DNA of 64,000 nucleotides from Ruminiclostridium hungatei (GTDB lineage: Bacteria > Bacillota > Clostridia > Acetivibrionales > DSM-1351), in assembly GCF_002051585.1 (NCBI RefSeq), contig NZ_MZGX01000020.1, positions 33,514-97,513 on the forward strand. Direction: 5' to 3'. Positions 24,608 to 34,390 of the stretch are shown one piece after another (within the stretch, counting starts at the first letter, position 1; each line of letters opens with the position of its first letter). The notes below the pieces were generated by a model. The model searched no databases. It was not told the DNA's origin and worked only from the letters and a program-made list of their open reading frames with translations. The position numbers and the translations under genes are program-made.

Positions 24608-25909
24608 ATGTCTTATTGGAATGAAAAATACGAATGTATGTCCAAAGACGAAATGAGGCGGGTCCAGACTGAACGTCTCATAAAAACAGTTACCAGGGTA
24701 TATAACAACGTGCCTCACTACAAGGCGAAAATGGACAAGGCGGGAATTCTGCCAGGAGATATCAAGTCGGTGGACGACTTGAAGCATTTGCCTTTTACTT
24801 ATAAGCAGGATTTGAGAGATACATATCCCTTTGGGCTGTTTGCCGCACCTATGAGTGAAATCATAAGAGTACATGCATCGTCCGGTACTACCGGTAAAAA
24901 AACGGTTGTGGGGTATACTAAAAATGATATAGAGGTTTGGGCGGAGGTTATGGCCCGTACCTTTGCGGGAGCCGGAGCGGGAAAGGAATCCTTTTTACAG
25001 GTATCCTACGGATACGGCCTGTTTACCGGAGGCCTTGGAGCGCACTACGGGGGAGAATACCTTGGTGCCACAGTCATCCCCACATCCTCGGGAAATACTA
25101 AATTGCAATTGTCCCTTATGCAGGATTTCGGAACTACTCATATTGCCTGTACGCCCTCATATGCCCTGTATCTGGCTGAGGAAATGGAGGAGTTGGGCAT
25201 CAGGCCTGAAGACCTCAAGCTCAAAGCCGGTATATTCGGCGCTGAACCCTGGTCTGAAAGCATGAGGCGAGAGATTGAAGCAAGACTTAAAATCAAGGCC
25301 ATAGATATTTATGGACTCAGTGAGGTAATCGGGCCGGGAGTTGCCTGTGAATGTGAATACCAATGCGGCATGCACATTCCTGAAGATCACTTTATTCCCG
25401 AAATAATCGATCCTGAAACCGAAGAGGTTCTGCCGGCAGGTTCACAGGGGGAGATTGTATTTACAACAATAACCAAGGAAGGTCTTCCCTTGATCAGATA
25501 CAGGACAAGAGATCTTTCCTCCCTGAATTATGAACCCTGCAAGTGCGGGCGTACAGAGGTCAGGATGAGCAAGGTGACGGGAAGAACCGACGATATGCTT
25601 ATAATAAGAGGTGTGAATGTTTTCCCGTCCCAGGTTGAAAGCGTGCTGCTCTCAATAGGTGAAACTGCTCCTCATTACATGCTCATAGTTGACAGGAAGG
25701 ACAACCTGGATACTCTTGAAATCCAGGTGGAAATTACTCCTCAGCTATTCTCTGATGAAGTTAAAAAACTTGAGGATATTGAAAGAAAGATAAAGAAGGA
25801 GGTTGAAAGTACTCTGGGTATCAGTGCCAAAATAAAGCTGGTGGAACCCAAATCCATTCAACGAAGCGAAGGCAAGGCAAAAAGAGTAATAGACAAAAGA
25901 GTTTTATAA
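24608..25909 (+). CDS. paaK: Phenylacetate-CoA ligase family protein
   Basis: The 433-residue adenylate-forming ligase joins CoA to phenylacetate or related aryl acids. It shows the P-loop [14 protein letters not shown], the [11 protein letters not shown] motif, [21 protein letters not shown], and the C-terminal [11 protein letters not shown] and RSEGKAKRV regions. GGAGGG lies seven bases before ATG 24608; the TTG at 24593 includes that site and is rejected. Beside iorAB, it probably interconverts aryl-acetates and aryl-acetyl-CoA made by Ior, which can yield ATP in amino acid fermentation (inference from context). Confidence 0.92.
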   Translation: MSYWNEKYECMSKDEMRRVQTERLIKTVTRVYNNVPHYKAKMDKAGILPGDIKSVDDLKHLPFTYKQDLRDTYPFGLFAAPMSEIIRVHASSGTTGKKTVVGYTKNDIEVWAEVMARTFAGAGAGKESFLQVSYGYGLFTGGLGAHYGGEYLGATVIPTSSGNTKLQLSLMQDFGTTHIACTPSYALYLAEEMEELGIRPEDLKLKAGIFGAEPWSESMRREIEARLKIKAIDIYGLSEVIGPGVACECEYQCGMHIPEDHFIPEIIDPETEEVLPAGSQGEIVFTTITKEGLPLIRYRTRDLSSLNYEPCKCGRTEVRMSKVTGRTDDMLIIRGVNVFPSQVESVLLSIGETAPHYMLIVDRKDNLDTLEIQVEITPQLFSDEVKKLEDIERKIKKEVESTLGISAKIKLVEPKSIQRSEGKAKRVIDKRVL

Positions 25910-25968
25910 TATCAATATTATGTATAATGGCAGTTCTTGAATAAATTAAGTAAAAGGAGGCCCACAAC

Positions 25969-26400
25969 ATGCTGGTAAAACAGATATCCGTATTCCTGGA
26001 AAACAAATCAGGCCGTTTGGCGGATGTAACAAGAACTCTGGCGGATAACGGCATCAACATATGTGCTTTATCCATAGCTGATACTACCGACTTTGGGATT
26101 CTGAGGCTGATAGTAAACAAACCCGAAGAGGCTGAGAAAATCCTCGGAGAAAATGAGTTTACGGTAAGCGGCACAAGCGTAATAGCAATAAGCGTGGAGG
26201 ATAAGCCCGGCGGTCTTGCAAAGGCACTTGCTGTGCTTCAGGAGAATAATATCAGTATTGAATATATGTATGCTTTTGTTGGTAAAAACGGAAACAGTGC
26301 TTTTGTCATAATCAGGGTCGAAAAGCCTGAGGAGGCGGTGAAGACCTTATCAAGCTGTGACATAACTATCATACCCAGTCAACAGGTTTATTGCCAGTAA
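25969..26400 (+). CDS. Tandem ACT-domain protein
   Basis: The 143-residue product consists of two ACT domains: residues 1-66 (VKQISVFLENKSGRLADVTRTLADNGIN) and 70-140 (ISVEDKPGGLAKALAVLQENNIS). ACT domains bind amino acids. Genes of this type follow paaK in many iorAB-paaK operons and are thought to sense aromatic amino acids. AAGGAGG precedes the ATG, and a terminator follows at 26420. It has no DNA-binding or catalytic domain. Confidence 0.9.
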   Translation: MLVKQISVFLENKSGRLADVTRTLADNGINICALSIADTTDFGILRLIVNKPEEAEKILGENEFTVSGTSVIAISVEDKPGGLAKALAVLQENNISIEYMYAFVGKNGNSAFVIIRVEKPEEAVKTLSSCDITIIPSQQVYCQ

Positions 26401-26419
26401 AGATTACAATATTGTAAAG

Positions 26420-26454
26420 AAGCCGGAGGCCCAAAACTCTGGCTTTTTTTTATT
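26420..26454 (+). terminator. Rho-independent terminator of the iorAB-paaK-ACT operon
   Basis: AAGCCGGAG and CTCTGGCTT form a 9-bp stem with one G-U pair around an 8-base loop, followed by a run of eight T. Confidence 0.88.
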
Positions 26455-26524
26455 GTGTAGGATAATATGGAATTATGGGATATATCAATAAGCAATGTTA
26501 AGAACTGCAGAAGGGGAAACGGAA

Positions 26525-27874
26525 ATGTGTAAAAAAATCAATTTTATTTTAGTCTTGGGTGTTATATCAATAATAGTAATTATTACTGCCGTCAGTCTCC
26601 TGTTTTTTACAACTCTTATGCCGGCGGCTGAATCTGACGGGACTACACCTGTGGCCCAAACTTCCATTACCAAAGCAGCCGGTACCGGCCATTTGGCACA
26701 AAACTCTCCTGAAAGTAATTCTGCCCCCAACGGCAAAAGTAATCCCGCAAAAGAAACAGCCAGAAAAGCATTTATTTCTGAGGCAGAAATACTTATAAAG
26801 GACACTCACTATATAAAGGCCAGTTTGTTATTGGGCAAGGCTTTGATGGATTTTCCCGAGGATAAGGAAATCTCGGTACTAAATGATAAGGCAGAGAACC
26901 TGGAGAAGCAATTGATTATTTACAAGGGCAAAATATATCATGTGTTTTTTCATAGCCTTATTGTTTACCCTGAGCTGTGCTTTACGGGGGATTCCATGGA
27001 GCAGGGCTACAACGATTGGATGACTACTGTAAGGGAATTTAAATTGATGATACAGGAAATGTATGAACGGGGCTATACGCTTGTTGACCTGAGAGACCTG
27101 TTTAAAATTGATGCTTCGGGAAAAATGGTCAGGCAGGATATATATCTTCCTGAAGGTCAGAAGCCTCTGGTTATTTCTGTGGACGATATGAGCTATTACA
27201 AATATATGGAGAAGGATGGTTTTGCCAAGAAGCTGGTACTTGATAAGGCCGGGAAGCTTGCATCACTTATAAATACTCCCCGGGGAGACGAAATAATATC
27301 AAAGGATGGAGATGTAGTTCCCATTTTGAATAATTTCATTGAAGAGTATCCTGATTTTTCATTTAAAGGAGCTAAAGGCACCCTGGCATTAACAGGTTAT
27401 GAAGGAATACTCGGATATCGTACAAATCATAACAATCCGGACTGGCAGAAAGAAAGAGACGCTGTGGTGCCCATAGTTGACAAGCTTAAGGAAACAGGAT
27501 GGGCTTTTGCAAGTCATAGCTACACACATAGAAGAACATTTTCCGAAGGAACCATAACCTTGGATTATCTCAAATATGATACGGATAAGTGGATGAATGA
27601 AGTGGGAAGTATAGTAGGAACCACCAATATATACATAGCTCCTTTTGGAGCAACCTTCAGGCAGAACGATGCCAGGCAGCGTTACATAGTAAGCCGGGGG
27701 TTCAATGTATATTGCGGTGTGGGACCTCAGCCCTCGTACATATTATATAAGGATAATGCATATATGGAAAGGCTTGACCTGGACGGCTACAAAATGTTTC
27801 ATATGCCGGAACTGATGAAGGATTTGTTTGATGTGGACAAAGTATTTGACCCGGCGAGGCCGGGCTTTAAATAA
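26525..27874 (+). CDS. Membrane-anchored polysaccharide deacetylase family protein
   Basis: The product is 449 residues from ATG 26525 (AAGGGG nearby); an ATG at 26495 would only add ten polar residues ahead of the anchor. Residues 7-31 are a membrane anchor, followed by a Ser/Thr/Pro/Lys-rich linker and a short helical stretch. The C-terminal two thirds form a NodB-type deacetylase fold with VISVDDMSYY (metal Asp) and ASHSYTHRR (His-x3-His). Long relatives in Clostridia act outside the membrane on peptidoglycan or exopolysaccharide. Its insertion AYDD-like region between the motifs is long, so the substrate is unknown. It is monocistronic. Confidence 0.82.
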   Translation: MCKKINFILVLGVISIIVIITAVSLLFFTTLMPAAESDGTTPVAQTSITKAAGTGHLAQNSPESNSAPNGKSNPAKETARKAFISEAEILIKDTHYIKASLLLGKALMDFPEDKEISVLNDKAENLEKQLIIYKGKIYHVFFHSLIVYPELCFTGDSMEQGYNDWMTTVREFKLMIQEMYERGYTLVDLRDLFKIDASGKMVRQDIYLPEGQKPLVISVDDMSYYKYMEKDGFAKKLVLDKAGKLASLINTPRGDEIISKDGDVVPILNNFIEEYPDFSFKGAKGTLALTGYEGILGYRTNHNNPDWQKERDAVVPIVDKLKETGWAFASHSYTHRRTFSEGTITLDYLKYDTDKWMNEVGSIVGTTNIYIAPFGATFRQNDARQRYIVSRGFNVYCGVGPQPSYILYKDNAYMERLDLDGYKMFHMPELMKDLFDVDKVFDPARPGFK

Positions 27875-27889
27875 TCGGTAAAAATATAT

Positions 27890-27986
27890 CAGTGCGTCAG
27901 ATTCACCATACGGAAACGGGAAGTCCGGCTGGAAGGTAAGGCTTTGGCGGACAATGCATTTGCGTATGGTGGATTCGGAGCACTTG
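27890..27986. repeat. Long imperfect palindrome between convergent genes
   Basis: Left arm ATTCACCATACG (27901-27912) pairs with CGTATGGTGGAT (27963-27974) over 12 bp with one G-U. Outer CAGTGC pairs with GCACTTG with one bulge. The 50-base centre contains a further GTCCG/CGGAC stem. There is no T-run typical of a terminator. It may be a small palindromic repeat element or a 3' structural RNA; both neighbours converge on it. Confidence 0.45.
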
Positions 27987-28051
27987 AAAAAATTACATTT
28001 TATCTGTCAATGCCATTGCCTTTTATCAGAACTTATTATCAGCACTGTTTA

Positions 28052-29062
28052 TCAAAGCTTTTTGATTGAATTTTTATAGTTTTCTATAACATTGTCACAC
28101 CAGCGGTCAAATTCCGGGTCGTCTTTCTGAAGCTCGGGGTGAGAAAGTACATTGTCCAATAATGCTCTGATGCCCTGATCGAAGCGCACGGTGGCATTAA
28201 AGCCGGGAACAAGCCTTTTCAGCTTTGAATTGTCAAAAATCACGGTGTTGGCTTTGTCACCAATCAGAGAACCGGTAAAATCATAGCTGCTGCATTCAGC
28301 CAGGTAGTACGAGGAAATGTGCACGGCATTCAGCTTTACACCCAGAGCTGAAGCTATTATTTCGTATATCTGATTCCAGGTCAGGCTTTCATCGGAGGTT
28401 ATGTTAACAGCTTCCCCAACAGCGTGGATATTTCCCATGAGGCCTGTAAAGCCCTTTGCAAAATCACTGTTATGGGTAAGTGTCCATAGGGAGGTGCCAT
28501 CTCCGTGTATTATTACAGGCTTGTTTTCCAGCATTCTTTTCGCAACCTGCCAACTGCCGTTATCACCGTGAACACCAAGAGGAATGCTGCGGTCGTCATA
28601 AGTGTGGCTTGGTCGTACAATAGTCACAGGGAAGCCTGTTTTGCGGTATTCTGAGATAAGCAGCTCCTCGCAGGCAATTTTATTTCTGGAGTATTCCCAA
28701 TAGGGATTTGCCAGGGGAGTGGACTCTGTTATTCTGTAGTCGGAAAGAGGTTTTTGATAAGCAGAGGCGGAGCTGATGAAAATATACTGCTTTGTCTTGC
28801 CGGAAAACAGTCTTATATCCCTTTCAACCTGTGAAGGGACAAAGGCTATAAAATCTGCCACAACATCAAAAGAGAGATCTTTAATAAGAGCTGCAACACC
28901 TGCCTCGTCATTAATATCAGTCTTAATGACTTTTGCACCTTCGGGAACCCTGTCATTATTATTCCCTCGATTTAACAAATATAGTTCCCAGCCTTGTCTG
29001 ACCAAAGCAGAAGAAATAGCAGTACTGATTGTACCTGTGCCGCCTATAAAGAGTGCTTTCAT
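28052..29062 (-). CDS. NAD-dependent epimerase/dehydratase family protein (extended SDR)
   Basis: The 336-residue protein has the N-terminal NAD-binding motif GGTGTIS and the catalytic YSRNK (Tyr-x3-Lys) preceded by SSAS. The C-terminal half contains HGDGTSLWTLTHNSDFAKG, a pattern found in the group annotated as NAD-dependent epimerases, which often act on sugar nucleotides or other polar substrates. RBS AGGAGGAATTC precedes the ATG on the minus strand. The broken AraC-type gene at 29251 is divergent from it, so it was probably the local regulator (inference). Confidence 0.85.
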   Translation of the reverse strand: MKALFIGGTGTISTAISSALVRQGWELYLLNRGNNNDRVPEGAKVIKTDINDEAGVAALIKDLSFDVVADFIAFVPSQVERDIRLFSGKTKQYIFISSASAYQKPLSDYRITESTPLANPYWEYSRNKIACEELLISEYRKTGFPVTIVRPSHTYDDRSIPLGVHGDNGSWQVAKRMLENKPVIIHGDGTSLWTLTHNSDFAKGFTGLMGNIHAVGEAVNITSDESLTWNQIYEIIASALGVKLNAVHISSYYLAECSSYDFTGSLIGDKANTVIFDNSKLKRLVPGFNATVRFDQGIRALLDNVLSHPELQKDDPEFDRWCDNVIENYKNSIKKL

Positions 29063-29250
29063 ATGAATTCCTCCTGAAAGTATTTGAATAGTTTAAAACC
29101 ATAGAAGTATTATACAACGGTTCAGATAAATTTGGTAGTAGTCTTAAAATCAGATATACTGCAAAGAATGTCAAAAACGTCGAGCAAGGATATATCTTTT
29201 ATAATATAATAAAATCACTTCCGGAATAAAAATCAAAAGGAGGGCGAAAT

Positions 29251-29992
29251 TTGGATTATTTCACAGAAACCTGCGCAATAATTACCTTTATAGAAAAGCG
29301 GATTAAGGAAAGACTGGAATTTAAGGAACTGGAAAAATCCCTGAATTTTTCTTATCGGCATATCAGGGAAATATTCAGGAAAAAGACCAATATACCGTTG
29401 TCCCAGTATACCCTCTATTGACAATGTATAACACGCCTCACACCGGCTATTTTGCCACTTTTCTTTGTTGTCGTCCTTGCCTTGCATCAGCAAGGCTGCG
29501 TCCATCCGCCTCGAAAACTGCCAAAATATCTCGGTGTGAGGTCGGAGATTTTTGAGCGAGAGAATTTGGCTTGCGGCTATGTTGAAGACGCGAAGGAAGG
29601 CTTTGTGCCTTACAAACGGCTTCAACATAGCCGAAGGGTAAATTCGCCGCTCAAAAACGTATTATACATTGTTAATAGAGGGTACCATAGCAAGAAAGAT
29701 TGCCAACTGTGCACTTGAAATAGTATCTACTTCAAAAAAACTGACTGATATAGCAGCCGAGTATGGTTTTGGAAGCTACGATACCTTTACCCGTGCCTTT
29801 AAGCGCCAGACAGGCATAAGGCCGTCAGAACTGAGGCATTCGGGACTTAAATGCGGCAGGAAGCCTATCTGCTCAGGCGTATTTGTGCCGGTTATTTATA
29901 ATATTGACAAATCCAAATCAGCCCTGTCGGTTTTATCGAAGGTGGAGATTGTGGAAAAAGCGGCGAAGCCTCTCGGGTTTCGCTGCTTTTAA
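29251..29992 (+). pseudogene. AraC-type regulator interrupted by MITE copy B
   Basis: The gene begins at TTG 29251 with GGAGGG six bases upstream and encodes the first helix-turn-helix half (FKELEKSLNFSYRHIREIF, then NIPLSQY) up to 29408. The MITE follows; it brings an in-frame TGA at 29419. The remainder resumes at 29685 and encodes the second helix-turn-helix (TDIAAEYGFGSYDTFTRAFKRQTG then IRPSEL), stopping at 29992. Removing 29411-29684, that is the element and one TA copy, gives a 468-base frame (155 residues) reading QYTIARKI across the join, exactly the usual AraC sequence. The protein is therefore broken by insertion, recently enough that no other damage is seen. It lies divergent to the SDR gene. 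Confidence 0.9.
29409..29684. mobile_element. MITE copy B, 272 bp, inserted in the AraC-type gene
   Basis: Same element as at 21147-21421: ends CCCTCTATTG... and ...CAATAGAGGG (one mismatch in the TIR), flanked by TA at 29409-29410 and 29683-29684. In this copy the right-half hairpin is perfect: GGCTATGTTGAAG (29575-29587) with CTTCAACATAGCC (29620-29632). In copy A one arm has drifted, so B may be closer to the active sequence. The left-half hairpin CCTCACACCG (29436-29445) pairs with CGGTGTGAGG (29532-29541). No transposase is encoded. Confidence 0.92.
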
Positions 29993-30094
29993 ATAGTTCC
30001 ATAAAAAACAGCAAAATAACTTGAAATATGTGGATAATATGTTATAATTATTGATGCATATGATTTTCATTCGGAGTGTCCCAAAGATTGCCAG

Positions 30095-31111
30095 CTAAAG
30101 ATATGAATTAATCAGTAAACATCTGAATGTTAAATCATTTTCTATTTTATCCGAAGACTTCCAATTATCTTCAAGTGCTAAACCTATATATTGAGTCCAC
30201 TTTGTAAAATAGTAATGATGTAACTTCTTAATAAACACACCATCGTTTTCCTTCAATAAATTATTGACATAATCAATCTGTCTTTTTATGGAACTTATTC
30301 TTGCTGCTATACCGAGCTTTGCGATTAGCTCTGTCCGATGAAACCAAAGCATCCATTCTTTTGCATTAAGACTGTTCATATTATCATTAAAATTATTCAT
30401 AAATGCAGAAGCAGGTGAAATAATCTGGTGATTATAAAGTAATTTAACATTGGGGATGGGTGATAAGTCAGTAAGCTTTGAAATAGCTTTCTCCATCATT
30501 TCCTGGTTTTTAGTATTTTTCCAGCTATCCGTATTTGCAAGCAATCTCAAATGATATATACATGGCCACATTACACCACTTTTAAATACCAGTTTATCTT
30601 TGTATTCATAATATATATCTGCAATACTCTCAACACCGCATACATATCTAAATACATCAAGTGATTCATTAATCTGTTCTTTGACAAAATCATAATTCTC
30701 ATTTCCTGTGTAAGCGAAAACACATGCCTTTATTAATTTAGAACCACCGATATGTAAGCTGTCCAATGGTTTTCCGACTCTATACATGCTGCCTTCATCA
30801 AATTTATCACCTCTGGCAATAATCGCATTTAAAGCATTTTGAATAATAGGATGACCTGGTTCAACTCCCTTTTCCATAAGATATCTTATGCTGCATTCAG
30901 GTTCATCAACGCCGTGAAACAAGCCTCCAAGCCAGCCATCCTGATTTTTAAGTGAAAATATACTCAAAATTTCTGACTCGTTAAGGATTTCAGATTGTAA
31001 TGCCTGCATATCAGGCTTTGTAATATCTTCATGAAATATTTCTTTTCTGATTCGATAAGAAATGGAGGGGCAAGCCCTTTCTGAAATATGTGAAGCTGCC
31101 TGTTTATTCAT
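30095..31111 (-). CDS. Conserved-looking hypothetical protein, probably helical repeat fold
   Basis: The 338-residue protein carries DGWLGGLFHGVDEPECSIRYLMEKGVEPGHPIIQNAL near residues 58-95. I recall this pattern from uncharacterised proteins of Clostridia and Bacilli; the G-W-aromatic layout with regular helices recalls alpha/alpha toroid repeats of the prenyltransferase/squalene-oxidase type, but catalytic residues cannot be named. No signal peptide or membrane segment is present. Codon use looks more AT-rich than its neighbours, which could mean recent acquisition. The start ATG on the minus strand follows GAGAGG. Confidence 0.6.
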   Translation of the reverse strand: MNKQAASHISERACPSISYRIRKEIFHEDITKPDMQALQSEILNESEILSIFSLKNQDGWLGGLFHGVDEPECSIRYLMEKGVEPGHPIIQNALNAIIARGDKFDEGSMYRVGKPLDSLHIGGSKLIKACVFAYTGNENYDFVKEQINESLDVFRYVCGVESIADIYYEYKDKLVFKSGVMWPCIYHLRLLANTDSWKNTKNQEMMEKAISKLTDLSPIPNVKLLYNHQIISPASAFMNNFNDNMNSLNAKEWMLWFHRTELIAKLGIAARISSIKRQIDYVNNLLKENDGVFIKKLHHYYFTKWTQYIGLALEDNWKSSDKIENDLTFRCLLINSYL

Positions 31112-31422
31112 GATGTACCTCTCAAACTAAAAATAAATTAATCCTTCACAATATCCTACTATTCTGCAACAATAATATCAAAGATTTTCCATACAATCAA
31201 TTGGGACGGGGGATACAAATTGACTTTTATACAAGGCTCCTCAAATATTTGGATATCTGTCACTTGTAATTCCAGGGTTAAGTTAACTTTAAAATCTTTT
31301 ATATATTAGCTTACTTTTTCCTTTCAGGTTGGTATAATATTAAGGAACTGATCAGAGCAGTTTTAAGCACATAATTACTTGCTGCATGAAAAATCGGATC
31401 AGGGTGAAAGGATGACGATATT
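31112..31422. promoter_or_regulatory. Divergent promoter region before cinA
   Basis: This 311-base gap lies between the divergent hypothetical gene and cinA. A TATAAT at 31333-31338, preceded by GG (extended form TGGTATAAT), is a plausible -10 element for the cinA direction; the -35 about 17 bases upstream is weak. No ORF or RNA fold was recognised in the rest. Confidence 0.35.
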
Positions 31423-32682
31423 TTGAAAGCGGAAATATTAGCTGTGGGAACTGAACTGCTCATGGGGCAGATTGTAAATACCAATGCTCAGTATTTGTCC
31501 TCAAGGCTTCCCCAGGTGGACGTGGGCGTGTATTATCACAGTGTTGTGGGAGACAATCCTGAGAGACTGAAGGAAAGCCTTGAACTGGCACTGGGCAGAT
31601 GTGATGTTGTAATTACAACAGGAGGTCTTGGACCGACTCAGGATGATCTCACAAAAGAGACCATATCGCAGGTGTGCGGAAGAAAGCTTGTGCTTCACAC
31701 TGAAAGCCTGGAAGCTATGAAGGGTTTTTTTGGCAAACTTGGCCGGGAAATGACACAAAACAATGCAAAGCAGGCATATATGCCTGAAAACAGCATCATA
31801 CTTAAAAATAATAACGGAACAGCACCGGGATGTATTATAGAACAGGGAGAAAAGATTATTATCATGCTGCCGGGCCCTCCGTCGGAAATGAAGCCCATGT
31901 TTGAGGACTTTGTTTATCCTTATTTTGAAAAGAGGAGCAGTTACACAATAGAGTCAAGATATCTCAGGGTGTTTGGCATCGGGGAGTCCGCCCTGGAGAC
32001 AAAAATCCTTGATTTGATTGACCGGCAGACAAACCCGACTATTGCCACCTATGCAAAGGAAGGCGAGGTAACCATAAGGGTTTCTGCAAGAACCGCTAAG
32101 GGACAGGACCCGCAGGTGCTTTTGCAGCCGGTTGTGGAAGAGATTGGCAGGAGAATAGGAAACTGCCTGTATTCCCAGGAGAATCTCACCCTGGATCAGG
32201 TAGCTGCAAGACTTCTGCTTGAAAACAATATTACCCTTGCTGCGGCAGAGTCCTGTACCGGGGGGCTAATCTCACAGATGCTCACTGATATTCCGGGAAT
32301 ATCGGCAGTTTTTATGGGTGGAGCGGTAACCTATTCCAATGATGCAAAGGAAGAGTATCTCGGAGTAAGACATGAAACCCTGCTGAAATATGGTGCCGTA
32401 AGCAGGCAAACAGCAGGTGAAATGGCGGAGGGTGTGCGAAGCAGGCTAAAGACGGATATGGGAGTTTCAGTAACCGGAATAGCCGGCCCCGGGGGAGGAA
32501 CGGCTGAAAAACCGGTTGGCCTTGTATATATCGGGCTGTCCTCTGAGAAAGGCACCTTTACCAAGGAACTCAGATTGTTCGGCAACAGAAGCAGGATCAG
32601 AACGGTAACCGCCCTCAATGTATTTGATATGATAAGGCGGCATGTTTCAGGTATTGAGTTGGATGCGTCACTTGAGGGCTAG
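31423..32682 (+). CDS. cinA: CinA-family competence/damage-inducible protein
   Basis: The 419-residue protein has the N-terminal molybdopterin-binding-like domain ([40 protein letters not shown]) and the C-terminal CinA domain ([32 protein letters not shown]), the latter with nicotinamide-nucleotide amidase activity in characterised members. The TTG start has GGATGA upstream and no ATG alternative. cinA precedes recA in many Firmicutes, as here, with murJ between them. Confidence 0.93.
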   Translation: MKAEILAVGTELLMGQIVNTNAQYLSSRLPQVDVGVYYHSVVGDNPERLKESLELALGRCDVVITTGGLGPTQDDLTKETISQVCGRKLVLHTESLEAMKGFFGKLGREMTQNNAKQAYMPENSIILKNNNGTAPGCIIEQGEKIIIMLPGPPSEMKPMFEDFVYPYFEKRSSYTIESRYLRVFGIGESALETKILDLIDRQTNPTIATYAKEGEVTIRVSARTAKGQDPQVLLQPVVEEIGRRIGNCLYSQENLTLDQVAARLLLENNITLAAAESCTGGLISQMLTDIPGISAVFMGGAVTYSNDAKEEYLGVRHETLLKYGAVSRQTAGEMAEGVRSRLKTDMGVSVTGIAGPGGGTAEKPVGLVYIGLSSEKGTFTKELRLFGNRSRIRTVTALNVFDMIRRHVSGIELDASLEG

Positions 32683-32718
32683 GCTTTATATCATATTGCA
32701 ATTATTTTCTCAGCTAGC

Positions 32719-32753
32719 ACAACATTCGAATAGGGTGCATAAATTTGGAGGAG
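32719..32753 (+). repeat. Isolated end of the recA-downstream element, carrying the murJ RBS
   Basis: ACAACATTCGA followed by TAGGGTGCATAAATTTGGAG matches the left end of the 184-bp element at 35461 base for base apart from a 4-base gap. No right end is found here. The terminal GGAGGAGG, part of the repeat, is the ribosome binding site for the TTG start of murJ at 32760. Confidence 0.8.
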
Positions 32754-32759
32754 GTTATT

Positions 32760-34346
32760 TTGAACTCAAACAATAAAAAAATTACCGGCGCTGCCATTAT
32801 AGTCATGTCCTCTCTGGTTGTCAGCCGGATTACAGGCTATATCAGAACCATACTGATAAACAATTTGCTTACTGCCTCCCAGTCGGATTCATTGCTGGCG
32901 GCTTTCAGAACCACAGACCTTATGTACAACCTGCTTATTGGCGGTGCCATATCGGCGGCCCTTATTCCGGTCTTGTCAGGCTATCTGGCCAGAGGAGAGG
33001 AAGAGGACGGCTGGAAAGCGGTGGGAACCTTTATCAATGTTATTTTTCTCAGTATGCTGGCGGTCTGCACTCTTGGAGTGATTTTTGCTCCCTGGGTGGT
33101 TTCCATGACTGCTTCGGGGCTGGAAGGAGAAGTCAGGGAGACAACTATTTATCTCACAAGAATACTGTTTCCGTCTGTAGGCTTTATGATGCTTGCCGGA
33201 ATGACCAACGGAGTTCTGAATTCCTATCAGAGGTTTGCTGCGGCAGCCTACGGTCCTTCTCTGTACAATCTGGGAACAGCTCTGAGCATATTGATACTCA
33301 GCCGTTTCGGTGTCAGGTTTGTGGCCTTTGGAGTACTTGCCAGCGCCGTGATGTATTTTATAATTCAGATATCCTTTGCATTACCGAATTTCAAGTATTA
33401 CAAGCCCGGATTGCTGCTGGGGCATTCCGGCTTCCGGAAACTGTTCGGACTTGCCATACCATCCCTGGCAGCTTCAGCCGTGGTTCAGATAAACATACTC
33501 ATATCCCTTAACTTTATTTCCCTGTTCAGGCATGAAGGGAGCATTACCGCATATTATAATGCAAATGATATATGGCAGCTCCCTTACGGAATCTTTGCTA
33601 TGGGCCTGGGAACCGCACTGCTGCCCACCCTGTCTGAGAAATTGGCCCTGCGGCAGGTGGATGAATTCAAGAATATCCTCAACGGCGCCTTTAAAACCAT
33701 TCTCTACCTGATAATACCTTCTGCCATGGCTTTTGCAGTCATTCCAAAACCCGTTATCAGTGTGGTCTACAAATGGTCTTCAAACATTGACCAGGAGAGG
33801 ATAATAACGGCGGGAAGCATTCTCCTGCTTTTTACGGCGGCCATGCTTGCTCAATCCATGCTTGCAATACTTAATAGAGCCTTCTATGCAAATAATGATA
33901 CCAAAACTCCGTTGTATGCAGGTACTGCTGCCATAATACTCAATTTTATCTTCTGCACGCTGTTTCAGAGGGCCGGTTTCGGACCGGCAGGCATGTCTCT
34001 GGCATATTCAATACAAAGCATTGTAAACATGACCGTAATGATGTACATATTGTCAAAAAGAATGCACGGAATGCATTGGAAAGTATTGCTGAGATACTCT
34101 GTAAAGCTGCTGGAGGCAGCGGCGGTTATGGGGCTTGTAATATTCGCATTGAACAGGCTGATACCCGTGGACTTTACACAGACCTATTCCATGCATTCAA
34201 AAATCATTGAAATCTCAGTGCTGGCTGTTGAGATAGTGGTGGGTGCGGCGGTTTATTTTGGCTGTACCATGCTTTTAAAGGTTGAAGAAGCCGTGGCCTT
34301 TAAGAACAGATATCTGGGACGGCTTGCAGGATTCCTGAAAAAATAA
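32760..34346 (+). CDS. murJ: Lipid II flippase
   Basis: The 528-residue membrane protein of the MurJ/MviN family has about 14 predicted spans and flips lipid II across the membrane for peptidoglycan synthesis. Diagnostic segments are SSLVVSRITGYIRT near the start, LIGGAISAALIPVLSGYLARGEE, and PYGIFAMGLGTALLPTLSE. The TTG at 32760 is chosen because GGAGGAGG lies five bases upstream; the TTG at 32745 overlaps it. The RBS is supplied by an isolated copy of a repeat end. It lies between cinA and recA. Confidence 0.9.
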   Translation: MNSNNKKITGAAIIVMSSLVVSRITGYIRTILINNLLTASQSDSLLAAFRTTDLMYNLLIGGAISAALIPVLSGYLARGEEEDGWKAVGTFINVIFLSMLAVCTLGVIFAPWVVSMTASGLEGEVRETTIYLTRILFPSVGFMMLAGMTNGVLNSYQRFAAAAYGPSLYNLGTALSILILSRFGVRFVAFGVLASAVMYFIIQISFALPNFKYYKPGLLLGHSGFRKLFGLAIPSLAASAVVQINILISLNFISLFRHEGSITAYYNANDIWQLPYGIFAMGLGTALLPTLSEKLALRQVDEFKNILNGAFKTILYLIIPSAMAFAVIPKPVISVVYKWSSNIDQERIITAGSILLLFTAAMLAQSMLAILNRAFYANNDTKTPLYAGTAAIILNFIFCTLFQRAGFGPAGMSLAYSIQSIVNMTVMMYILSKRMHGMHWKVLLRYSVKLLEAAAVMGLVIFALNRLIPVDFTQTYSMHSKIIEISVLAVEIVVGAAVYFGCTMLLKVEEAVAFKNRYLGRLAGFLKK

Positions 34347-34354
34347 TATTTTAG

Positions 34355-34383
34355 TTGACTTGGAAAGTAGAAATCTATATAAT
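34355..34383 (+). promoter_or_regulatory. recA promoter (sigma-A type)
   Basis: TTGACT (34355-34360), a 17-base spacer and TATAAT (34378-34383) form an almost ideal vegetative promoter 43 bases before the recA start. Confidence 0.85.
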
Positions 34384-34390
34384 AAAAACA

